Assembly: GCA_947041065.1 (NCBI GenBank)
Contig: CAMRCV010000023.1
Location: forward strand, 1-7,100
Direction: 5' to 3'
From: an uncultured Mycoplasma sp.
GTDB taxonomy: Bacteria > Bacillota_I > Bacilli_A > Mycoplasmatales > Metamycoplasmataceae
Length of the DNA stretch: 7,100 nt
The position numbers and the translations under genes were made by a program. Shown piece after piece: positions 1-7,100 of the stretch. Position 1 is the first letter of the stretch. Each line of letters begins with the position of its first letter. The notes beneath the pieces were generated by a model that did no database searches, had not been told where the DNA came from, and was given only the letters and a program-made list of their open reading frames with translations.

Positions 1-2
1 TA

Positions 3-1097
3 ATAGAAAATAAAATCAATCACAAAAGATATCGTGCAGATCATATCTATGAAGAAATATCGAAAAAAAATGCTAATGGAATGAGCAATGAACTTTTAGA
101 AAAATTTTTGAAAGACAATGTTAAAGAATACGATGGTTCAAAAACAGATTGAACAGGAATCAAACAATTTAATTTAATGTTTGAAACTTCGCAAGGAGTA
201 GTTGAGGATAAAAAAAGTTCTATTTATTTAAGGCCAGAAACAGCTCAAGGAATCTTTGTTAATTTTAATAACATCCAAAGATCTTTAAGATTGAAACTTC
301 CTTTTGGAGTTGGGCAAATTGGAAAATCTTTTAGAAATGAAGTAACGCCAGGTAATTTTATTTTTCGAACTAGAGAGTTTGAACAAATGGAATTGGAATT
401 CTTTACCTTTCTAGATAGAAGTGAAGAAGACTATCATTACTATGTTAAAAAATCTCACGAATTTATAATGTCTTTAGGAATCAAAAAAGAATCATTATTA
501 ATTAGAGTACATGAACAAGATGAACTAGCTCATTATTCTAAAGGTACAAGTGATATTGAATTCCTTTATCCTTTTGGTTGAGGAGAAGTGATGGGAATTT
601 CTAATCGTCAAGAATTTGATTTATCCGCTCATAACAAATTTGCAAATACTAAATTACAATATTTGGTTCCTGAAACAAATGAATTTATTATTCCGACAGT
701 TATTGAACCTTCGGTTGGTGTCGATAGATTATTGTTAGCAATATTAGTTGATTCATATGAAGTTGAAAAACTGGAAAATGATGAGCGTATCATTTTAAAG
801 TTAGATAAAGATATTGCACCTTATAAAGTAGCGATATTACCTTTGGTTAAAAAATTATCTGATTCTGCAAAAGAAATTTATTTAGACCTTGTTCAAAATG
901 ATATTGCGGTATCTTTTGATGAAGCGGGTTCTATTGGTAAAAGATACAGACGTCAAGATTCTATCGGAACATATTATTCAATTACCTTTGATTATGATTC
1001 TTTAGAAGATAAAAAGGTTACCATTAGAAATAGAGATACTATGGAACAAGAAAGAATTTTTATTACAGATATAAAAGAATATATAAACAAAAAATAA
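3..1097 (+). CDS. glyQS: Glycyl-tRNA synthetase, single-chain (alpha2) class II type, 3' portion
   Basis: This enzyme charges tRNA-Gly with glycine in the cytoplasm using ATP. The reading frame is open from the window edge to TAA at 1095 (364 residues seen). Family members are usually about 450-460 residues, so roughly 90 N-terminal residues lie outside. Class II signatures appear in order: [14 protein letters not shown], motif 2 FRNE (330-341) with [13 protein letters not shown], then [28 protein letters not shown] and motif 3 [10 protein letters not shown] (from 717). The C-terminal anticodon-binding domain runs from about [14 protein letters not shown] to the end and includes [16 protein letters not shown]. 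In-frame TGA at 150 and 579 encodes Trp; the second is the Trp of the conserved PFGWGE, so there is no real interruption. The visible part contains no cysteine at all, and the CPxCG-type zinc ribbon that many bacterial homologues have just before QFNLMF is replaced here by YDGSKTDWTG. It is the first visible gene of a tight cluster, 11 bases before dnaG. Identification is very secure. Confidence 0.97.
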
Positions 1098-1103
1098 AAG
1101 GAG
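1096..1103 (+). promoter_or_regulatory. Ribosome binding site for dnaG (AAAAGGAG)
   Basis: AAAAGGAG overlaps the TAA of the synthetase gene and ends five bases before TTG at 1109. It supports TTG as the dnaG start, because no in-frame ATG exists until well inside the zinc domain, and it shows that dnaG has its own translation signal within the cluster. Confidence 0.75.
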
Positions 1104-1108
1104 CAAAT

Positions 1109-2836
1109 TTGAGTTCATCAACAATTAATGAAATATTGCAAAAATCAGACATTGTTGAAATTGTTGGAGAATTTATCAACCTTTCGAAAGTCGGCAAAAA
1201 CTACAAAGGTATATGCACTGTTCATAATGACACATCTCCGTCATTATCAATCTCTCAAGAGAAACAATTTTTTAAATGTTTCTCTTGTGGAGTTTCTGGA
1301 AATGTAATTACATTCTTGGAGAAATTTCAAGGTATGTCAAAAAAAGACGCTGTTGTTTTTCTTGCAAAAAAATATGAAATAGATCATAAGAATTTTGAGT
1401 ATGTTGAAAATTCTAGATATAACGAAAACCAAAAAGATATTATTAAAGTTTTTAATGACGTTACCCAAAAGTTTTCCTATGATTTAACTTTTAAAGAAAA
1501 TGTTAATGCATTAAAATTTTTGAAAGATAGAAATTTAAATTTGAAAATTCAAAACATGTTTTCTATTGGTTATGCCAAACCTAAAAATGTTGAAAGTTAC
1601 AAAGAGTTTCTTATTAAAAAAAATAATAATATTTCCACAATGATTAATGCTTCATTGATTAACGAAAACGAAAACCAAACAATTTCTGACCGTATTATTT
1701 TCCCTATTAAAAATGAATTTGGAGATATTGTTGGACTTTCATCAAGATCTTTGAATAAGGATGAAAAAGTTTATAAATATATTAATTCAGGAGATTCAAT
1801 AGTTTTCAATAAATCAGCAATTATTTATAATTTCTGAAGAGCGAAAGAAATTAGTCAAGAAATTTATTTAGTTGAAGGGTTCATGGATGTTATTGCTTTT
1901 GCAAGAGTTGGTATTGATAATGCGGTTGCTTTAATGGGAACTTCAATTTCAGAAATTCATACATCAAAATTAAAAAATCATTCTGTTGTTCTTTTTTTTG
2001 ATAGCGATGAAGCTGGATTAAAAGCAACCATTAAATCAATTTTTCTTTTAATGAAAGTTAATATAGATGTTAATATTATAAAAAATGATTCTGAATATGA
2101 TCCTGATGAATATCTAAATAAAAACGGAGATAAAAAGTTCCTCAATTTATTGAATCAAAGAATGGCGGGTATTGAATTTATTTATCAATATTTAATCAAT
2201 TCAATTGATATTAATAACCCAAATAATATCAAACCTTTTTTGAAAAAATTTAATAACTATTTAAATTTATGTAATTCAATTGTCAAATCACAATACTCAA
2301 ATAAAATTTCTAATTTGCTGAATATTGAGCCTACTGAAATAAACAATATTTTTCAACCAGGGGTAGATAAAATAGCAACAAATAAAATAATTGCTAAAAA
2401 TAATGTTACAAATTACCAAAAAACCACTAAAATAAAAGATACTTACATATTTATTAATATTAATAGATTATTGTTGGGAATGTTGAAGAACCCTAAACTT
2501 ATAACAATTTATTTATCTCAAGATGTTTTTTTGGGAACTTCAAAATATATGGAGTTAGCAAAATACATCATCATGAAAAAAAATGAAAAAGATTTTACAA
2601 TTAATGAAGAGTTAGAAAAAGAATTAAAGGAAATCGAGAAAACAAAAAATCCACCTAATACAGAAGAAGAATTTATTGAAACAATTAATAATCTAGAAAA
2701 AGACAAGCTAGATATGAAGTTGAGTCAAAACAAAACAAAGTTAGAAAAAACTGTTGAAAAAAATCCAGATGACAATTTTATTTCAAAAATAATACAAAGT
2801 TCAATCAAAACAAAAAACAAAAAACAAAGGAAATAA
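1109..2836 (+). CDS. dnaG: DNA primase DnaG
   Basis: DnaG makes the short RNA primers for DNA replication and works with the replicative helicase at the fork. The product is 575 residues, a usual length for the family. The CHC2 zinc domain has C36, H39, C57 and C60 (CTVH ... CFSCG). The catalytic core includes RIIFPI (from residue 195) and VGLSSRSL. The Toprim part has its acidic residues: E256 in VEGFMDV, D298 and D300 in FFDSDEAG, and D331 and D333 in DPDEYL; these correspond to the metal-binding acidic residues of the family. The C-terminal 150-200 residues are Lys/Asn/Glu-rich and diverged, with LLLGMLKNPKLI resembling the start of the helicase-binding domain. TGA at 1835 is Trp243. The TTG start is chosen because it follows a good Shine-Dalgarno sequence and gives the family's usual N-terminus (INEILQKSDIVEIVGEFI). 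The gene lies between the synthetase and rpoD, the order known from Firmicutes. Confidence 0.97.
2826..2832 (+). promoter_or_regulatory. Ribosome binding site for rpoD (AAAGGAA)
   Basis: AAAGGAA lies in the last codons of dnaG, seven bases before ATG 2840. It fixes the rpoD start upstream of the repeat region, so the long N-terminal extension of the sigma factor is very probably translated. Confidence 0.7.
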
Positions 2837-2839
2837 ATT

Positions 2840-4525
2840 ATGGCATTATTTAAAAGAAAAAGCAGTGTAAAGAAAGAGAAAACGATTTCAAAATCAAACG
2901 CAACTAGTAGAAAAAAAGGAATTGAAGCAAATTTTGTCAAACCAGAAGTAATTCCTTTTGACACAATGGAACTACAAGTTAAAGCAAAACCACAAGTTAA
3001 AGCTGAAACAAAAGCAACACCAAAACCAAAAGCTCCAGCAAAAGTTGAAGTTGAAACAAAACCTAAAGCAGCACCGAAACCTAAAGCTCCAGCAAAAGTT
3101 GAAGTCGAAGCAAAACCAAAAGCAGCACCAAAACCTAAAGCTCCGGCAAAAGAAGAAGTTAAAGTTGAAGTAAAAGCCAAACCAAAAGCAGCACCGAAAC
3201 CTAAAGCTCCAGCAAAAGCGAAAACTACTAAACCAGTTGTTTCAAATCCGAAATTTGATTTTATTGTTGGATTACTTGAAGTAGAACTAAAAAAACAAAC
3301 AAAAAAAGATGCGAAAAATAAATATATTTCACAAGAAAAAGTTTTCAAGTTTCTTGAGAAGAAAAAATTAGAGATTGAAGACAATGATCTTGATGATTTA
3401 ATTTTACACTTAATGGAAACTAAAATTATTTCACAGGAAGCTGATATGTCAGATATGATTCCTGCTCATTTAAGTGATTTGACAGATGAAGATGTTTCTT
3501 TAAATGATACTGATGATTTTGAATTAAAGAATTTTGATTCAATGGATGAATTAGAATTAAAAGATTATGACGAAAGTGATGAGCTTGATATTCACGATAA
3601 CATTAAACACGTTAGAGTATCTGATAAAAATATGAAAAATAAATTATCAGAGACAAGTGATATTGTTAAATGATATATGCGTTGAATTGGTAAATACGGA
3701 CAACTACTTACCGCTGAAGAAGAAATTGATCTTGCTAAACGTATTGAAAAAGGTGGACGTGACGGAAAAAAAGCCAAAGAAATATTAATTAGAAGAAATT
3801 TAAGACTTGTTATTAACAATGCTAAAAAATATAAAAATAGAGGACTTTCTTTTATTGATTTAATTTCTGAAGGTAATGCCGGAATTATTAAAGCTGTATC
3901 AAAATATGATTGAAGAAAAGGATTTAAGTTTTCTACTTATGCGACATGATGAATTAGACAAGCGATCACAAGAGCTGTTGCCGATCAAGCAAGAACTATT
4001 AGAGTTCCTGTTCATATGGTTGAAACAATTAACAAAATAATTAAAATCAAAAGAGAATTACAACAAGAATTAAATGAAACTCCAACCGATCAACAAATCG
4101 CTGAAAGATATGGAGAAGATTTTACTGCTGAAAAAGTTCAATACATTCGTCGTATTAATATCGATCCTATTTCATTAGATAAACCGATTGGAAAAGAAGA
4201 CGATTCATCATTTAGTGATTTCATTAAAGATAATAATGTTATTTCTCCTGTTGATTTTGCTGCTCAAGAAGAACTTTCTGCAATTTTAGAAGAAATGATT
4301 GAATCTCACTTAGATGATTTTGAAAAAGAAATTATTCAAAAAAGATATGGAATTGGTCTTGATGCAAATGGTGAAAGAATCAAATCTCATACATTAGATG
4401 AAATCGCTTTAGAATTAGGTTACACAAGAGAAAAAGTTCGTCAAATTGAAACAAAAGTTTTAAGAAAATTAAAACACCCTCAAAGAAGAAAGAAATTAAA
4501 AGATTTTTACCAAAATGAAAATTAA
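2840..4525 (+). CDS. rpoD: Primary (housekeeping) RNA polymerase sigma factor, with Lys/Pro/Ala-repeat N-terminal extension
   Basis: This sigma-70/SigA protein (561 residues) directs RNA polymerase core to -10/-35 promoters. Its order is: basic start (1-34); Lys/Pro/Ala repeats (46-132); a segment resembling region 1.1 (about 138-200, with [22 protein letters not shown]); a strongly acidic linker (about 202-253); region 1.2 (from D274, [17 protein letters not shown]); region 2 ([14 protein letters not shown], then KFSTYATWWIRQAITR at 363-378 for -10 recognition and melting); region 3 (VHMVETINK on); a region 3.2 finger (about 444-464); region 4.2 ([20 protein letters not shown], from 518) for the -35 element. 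Trp278, 282, 358, 370 and 371 are all TGA, so a standard-code reading would cut it into fragments. It starts 3 bases after dnaG and overlaps the next gene by 11. Regions 1.2-4 leave no doubt about the function; the role of the repeats is unknown. Its length exceeds that of B. subtilis SigA (about 370) largely through the N-terminal part. Confidence 0.97.
2975..3235 (+). repeat. In-frame Lys/Pro/Ala tandem repeats in rpoD
   Basis: Four copies of a unit centred on PKPKAPAK are visible. The GCT of each KAPAK core starts at 3032, 3086, 3140 and 3206, giving periods of 54, 54 and 66 bases (18, 18 and 22 residues); the last spacing includes a four-residue expansion ([11 protein letters not shown] against VEVEAKP). 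Less regular [12 protein letters not shown] sequence precedes the first copy. Bases 3065-3098 and 3185-3218 are identical over 34 bases, whereas the intervening copy differs at two synonymous sites. The purine-rich repeats also create a false open frame on the opposite strand. Confidence 0.9.
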
Positions 4526-5297
4526 TAACCAAGATAAATTAATTAAATTATTGGAAACAGAATTTCCATTGACATCTCAAGAACCATGAGATTTCGGTGG
4601 TTTTTCCTTTTTTGCAACAAAAGAAAAGGATTTAAAGATCATTGTCACCCTTGATGTGGACAAAAAAACCATTTTAAGAGCGATTAGAGAAAATGTTTCT
4701 CTAATTATTTCCCATCACCCATTTTGCTTTGCTCCTTCTAAAATAGAGGCTATTAAATTAGATCCATCAAAAGAAGAATTATTTAATCTAGTTAAAGAAA
4801 ATAATATTGCTACTTATTCGCTTCATACTTCTTTTGATTCTCACACTATGGGAACTGATTATTACTTATTAAAGAAATTAGATTTATTGGACAAAATAAT
4901 CAAGCGTTATAAATTTAATTCTATTGTGGAATACTCCAAATCATTTTCATCACTAACTGAATTAATCAAAAGCAATTTTAATTTAGAATATGTTATTTCT
5001 AATTGATCAAACTCTTGGGAATCAAAAGTTGGCAAAATTTATTTTGCTCCAGGAGCTGGTGATGTTTACGAATTTATCAAACATAATGCACAGGATAATT
5101 GTGATTTATTAATTACCTCAGATATTAAATGAAATGAAAAAGTTGTTTTGCAAAATTTAGGAATCAACTTTATAATTGTTTCTCATAAAGTTGAAGAAGT
5201 CTTTATTGAGGGCATTAACCAATTCTTAAAAGATAAAGTATCAAATGATGTTGAAATAATTCTCGATTATCAAGATGATTTTCTGAAGAAATATTAA
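4515..5297 (+). CDS. Nif3-like (YqfO/YbgI family) dinuclear metal-binding protein
   Basis: Nif3-family proteins form toroidal hexamers with a two-metal site. Database names such as 'GTP cyclohydrolase 1 type 2' exist, but the physiological role is not settled. The product here is 260 residues. Likely metal ligands are H67 and H68 (ISHHPF), H104 and D108 (LHTSFDSH, followed by MGTDYYL), and H224 and E228 (SHKVEE), matching the family pattern HHP ... HxxxD ... HxxxE. APGAGDVY and DLLITSDIKWNEK match the conserved GAG and TGDIK stretches. It has about the length of the minimal form (E. coli YbgI) and lacks the inserted PII-like domain of longer Bacillus YqfO. Three Trp are TGA (4587, 5004, 5130) and one is TGG (5016). 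ATG 4515 overlaps the rpoD end by 11 bases and has no obvious Shine-Dalgarno sequence, so translation probably depends on ribosomes finishing rpoD. Family assignment is strong; substrate unknown. Confidence 0.92.
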
Positions 5298-5303
5298 TAA
5301 AAG

Positions 5304-5333
5304 TAATTGTTCGTTCAAACAAACCAACAATTA
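5304..5333. repeat. Imperfect inverted repeat between the Nif3-like gene and rbgA
   Basis: The arms TAATTGTT (5304-5311) and AACAATTA (5326-5333) are perfect complements. After a single C/C mismatch (5312, 5325) three more pairs follow, GTT (5313-5315) with AAC (5322-5324), around a six-base loop, giving 11 pairs in 30 bases. No run of T follows, so it is a poor intrinsic terminator. It covers the place where a -35 box of the rbgA promoter would sit, so it could equally be an operator or an mRNA 3'-end hairpin. Confidence 0.45.
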
Positions 5334-5346
5334 AATATATTTCATA

Positions 5347-5352
5347 TATAAT
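5347..5352 (+). promoter_or_regulatory. Candidate -10 box (TATAAT) of the rbgA promoter
   Basis: A perfect TATAAT ends six bases before the rbgA ATG at 5359. Initiation about seven bases downstream of the box would fall on the start codon itself. No -35-like hexamer is found at the usual distance (5322-5330 reads AACCAACAA). The AT-rich background makes chance TATAAT matches common, so this remains a candidate. Confidence 0.5.
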
Positions 5353-5358
5353 TAAAAA

Positions 5359-6192
5359 ATGGATTTAATAAATTGGTTCCCTGGCCATATGGCAAAGGCG
5401 TTTAACGATATAAAAGATAAGCAAGACATTGTTGATTGTTTTATTGTGCTTTTAGATGGTAGAGTTCCACTATCTCCATATAATGATGAGTTTGATAAAA
5501 TTGGACCAAGAAAGCCAAGGTTATTTGTTTTTACAAAAAGCGACTTTACTAATGTTGACAAATTAAATCAAATCCTACCTCGATTTAATAACGAGTATGA
5601 CATGTCAGTTGTGGTTAATTTGAAAAAAACACAATCTAGAAAAAAAATCTTAAATAAGTTAGAACAAGTTCTATTGAAAAAGAGAGAAAAAGATGCCAAA
5701 AAAGGATTACTAAAACCAAGGTTAAGATGTTTTGTAATTGGAATGCCAAATGTTGGTAAATCAACAATGATTAATTTATTGGCTCAAGCTAAAAAAACAA
5801 GAGTTGCTAACTTTGCCGGAACAACAAGATCTTTGCAATGAATTGCCGCTGGTGATATTCAACTTTTAGATACTCCAGGAATTTTAATGCCAAAATTAAT
5901 CAATCAAAAAGATGCTTTAAAACTAGTTGCTACTGGAGCTATTAAAGCAGAAGTTGTTAGTGATTTAGATTTTTATTATGCAATTTCTAAACTCATGCAA
6001 AAACATGCTCCTGAAAAATTTCAAGAAATTGGGATTGAGTATTGCGAAGATGAAGTTGGTAAATATAACGAATTAGTAAAGTTTACTAAAAAAAGAAACT
6101 TACTAATTAAAAATGGAGAACCTGATGTTAATAAAGGTTTGAAGATTATTAGACAACAAATTCTTAACTTCACAAATATTATTTGAGATTAA
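5359..6192 (+). CDS. rbgA: Ribosome biogenesis GTPase RbgA (YlqF), circularly permuted
   Basis: RbgA binds the immature 50S subunit and uses GTP for late large-subunit assembly. The product (277 residues) is close to B. subtilis RbgA (about 282). The N-terminal signature INWFPGHMAKA is present with H10, equivalent to the catalytic His of the family. The G motifs are in permuted order: G4-like TKSD (59-62, where most homologues have NKxD), G1 GMPNVGKS (128-135), G2 region NFAGTTRSLQW, and G3 DTPG (171-174) followed by ILMPK. The C-terminal helical domain runs from about KDALKLVATGAIK to the end. Trp161 and Trp276 are TGA; Trp6 is TGG. The true end is TAA at 6190, two codons after a TGA Trp. 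The start at 5359 is forced by the conserved N-terminus, yet no Shine-Dalgarno sequence precedes it; with TATAAT just upstream this suggests leaderless translation. Confidence 0.96.
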
Positions 6193-6212
6193 TTAAAGAA
6201 TGATAATATAAA
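6183..6212 (+). promoter_or_regulatory. Candidate promoter for the gene at 6265
   Basis: TTGAGA (6183-6188, five of six to TTGACA) and TATAAA (6207-6212, five of six to TATAAT) are 18 bases apart and overlap the end of rbgA. Initiation near 6219 would leave a leader of about 45 bases containing the AGGAAA ribosome site. A perfect 7-base dyad, ATAATAT and ATATTAT (6203-6218), overlaps the -10 box but is pure A/T and may be chance. Confidence 0.35.
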
Positions 6213-6255
6213 TATTATAAAAATGATGGCGTTTTAATAAAAGGCAATTAATGTT

Positions 6256-6261
6256 AGGAAA
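6256..6261 (+). promoter_or_regulatory. Ribosome binding site for the gene at 6265 (AGGAAA)
   Basis: AGGAAA lies three bases before ATG 6265 (AGGA five bases before). It chooses this ATG over the out-of-frame ATG at 6251 and over the later in-frame GTG at 6388. Confidence 0.55.
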
Positions 6262-6264
6262 AAT

Positions 6265-7100
6265 ATGGAAAAAAAACCAATAGAACTATGAGAAGAAGAA
6301 TATGGCAAACAAGAATATGCTTTTGATTTTGCAAATAAGCTAATCATTAAAAGTGAACATCAAACAAAATCACCTTTTGCTTGAGATGTGGAACTTTATA
6401 ACCAAGATGAAAAAAGAACCTTTATTGCTAATTTGGAAACTATCAAAATTAGAGACCAACAATCAATGTTTGAAATCGAAGGCAATAAATATATTGTTAC
6501 TAAAAATCCAGACTATAGTTTTTCAATTTTATCAACTTCAAAAATTAGTGACGAAAAATGTCCGATTAATTTTGATTTATTTTTAAATAACAAAATTAAT
6601 ACTTACCAAGAAAAAGAATACACATTTATTATTATGTCTTTTAAAAAAATGCAACCTGATATTTTAAATGTTTTTGGAAACTACCTTGTTGAATATTTAA
6701 AGACTTTCAAGGAACTAGTTTCATTTGATATTAATAATGCAAATTTTTCAAGAACAGAATTAAAATTTCAATTTTTAATATCAGATATTTTTACGATGAA
6801 AAAAACTTTGGAAGTTGGAATGACAATCTCATCACTAATGCCACTTATCACTCATAGACTTTCTTCTTTAAGTCCGCAATTATGAAGTGTTGATTCCGAA
6901 GGTCCGGCATACTTTAATCTTTTTATAAGTTCAGCAAAAACAGATGAAAATTATTTCCAATTAAAAAATATGGAAATCCTAGGCATGTTGACATCTTTTG
7001 AGAATTCAATTTTTGTTGATGAAGTTACTAAAGATGGGATTGTCAAAGAAGGAATCTTTACTAATAACTTTTCAAAAGCAAAAAATTCAGGTACTGATGG
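6265..7100 (+). CDS. Unrecognised protein, 5' part (runs off the window)
   Basis: I do not recognise a family. The frame is open from ATG 6265 to the window end (278 complete codons, no stop). Trp9, Trp40 and Trp207 are TGA, so the product would seem to begin late and end early under the standard code. The N-terminus (MEKKPIELWEEEYG) is charged, without signal peptide, lipobox or membrane segment, so a cytoplasmic protein is likely. Residues 1-90 read as a compact beta-rich block with many aromatics (FAWDVELYNQDEKRTF, EIEGNKYIVTKNPDYSF). A second part from about 110 alternates strands and helices (YTFIIMSFKKM, VFGNYLVEYLKTFKELVSF) and includes a less charged stretch, VGMTISSLMPLITHRLSSL. The only Cys is in DEKCPINF and no metal or nucleotide motif is visible. 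It lies 72 bases after rbgA with its own ribosome site and candidate promoter. Base composition matches the neighbours, and there is no sign of recent transfer. Confidence 0.85.

Noticed and set aside
177..1097. Apparent break of the glycyl-tRNA synthetase into two frames at 579
   Set aside because: The TGA encodes the conserved Trp of PFGWGE; the same code applies across the window, so it is not a pseudogene.
2958..3173. Plus-strand frame rich in Gln/Lys/Leu inside rpoD
   Set aside because: Frameshifted reading of the same repeats with only repeat-derived composition; no start signal.
2725..3384. Long minus-strand open frame encoding Gly/Phe/Ala-rich repeats
   Set aside because: It is the complement of the rpoD repeat region: CTTT/GGT-type codons arise from the Lys/Pro/Ala codons. 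It has no ribosome site, and rpoD in the sense frame has clear family motifs on the same protein.
3592..3819. Minus-strand frame opposite the rpoD region 1.2-2 junction
   Set aside because: Shadow of rpoD, without a start signal or recognisable motifs.
3671..4016. Apparent loss of sigma regions 1.2-2 between two open frames
   Set aside because: Five TGA codons read as Trp restore a continuous and highly conserved region 1.2-2.4.
6203..6218. Perfect A/T-only inverted repeat before the last gene as a terminator
   Set aside because: Seven A/T pairs with a two-base spacer and no T-run form no stable hairpin; such dyads are expected by chance in this base composition.

Overview
The window comes from an AT-rich mollicute (Mycoplasma-type) genome. 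The decisive evidence is that conserved proteins read through in-frame TGA at tryptophan positions. Counting all six genes, I find 16 TGA codons read as Trp (for example both Trp of the sigma-factor TWWIRQ motif) and only two TGG codons (5374 in rbgA, 5016 in the Nif3-like gene). Under the standard code every gene here would look broken; under translation table 4 all six are intact or cut only by the window edge. A hominis-type mycoplasma is plausible, but the sequence alone does not fix the genus.

Layout: all genes are on the + strand. Positions 3-1097 hold the 3' part of single-chain glycyl-tRNA synthetase. It is followed after 11 bases by DNA primase dnaG (1109-2836, TTG start), after 3 bases by the primary sigma factor rpoD (2840-4525), and with an 11-base overlap by a Nif3-like metal protein gene (4515-5297). 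This tight block resembles the Bacillus order glyQ/glyS - dnaG - sigA - trmK - nif3 with the trmK step missing, and it is probably one transcript joining charging of tRNA-Gly, replication priming and transcription initiation. A 61-base gap with a near-perfect dyad and a consensus -10 box then leads to rbgA (5359-6192), a ribosome-assembly GTPase whose position suggests a leaderless mRNA. A 72-base gap with a second candidate promoter leads to a protein I do not recognise (from 6265, running off the window).

Most of the window is housekeeping sequence, and I see no mobile element, CRISPR array, RNA gene or defence system. The most unusual object is the sigma factor. Ahead of a recognisable region 1.1-like segment it carries an extension of about 85 residues built from Lys/Pro/Ala repeats like those of histone H1 tails, and after that segment a strongly acidic linker. 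Other points worth checking are the possible leaderless rbgA start with its upstream dyad, the loss of the zinc-ribbon cysteines in glycyl-tRNA synthetase, and the unrecognised last gene.
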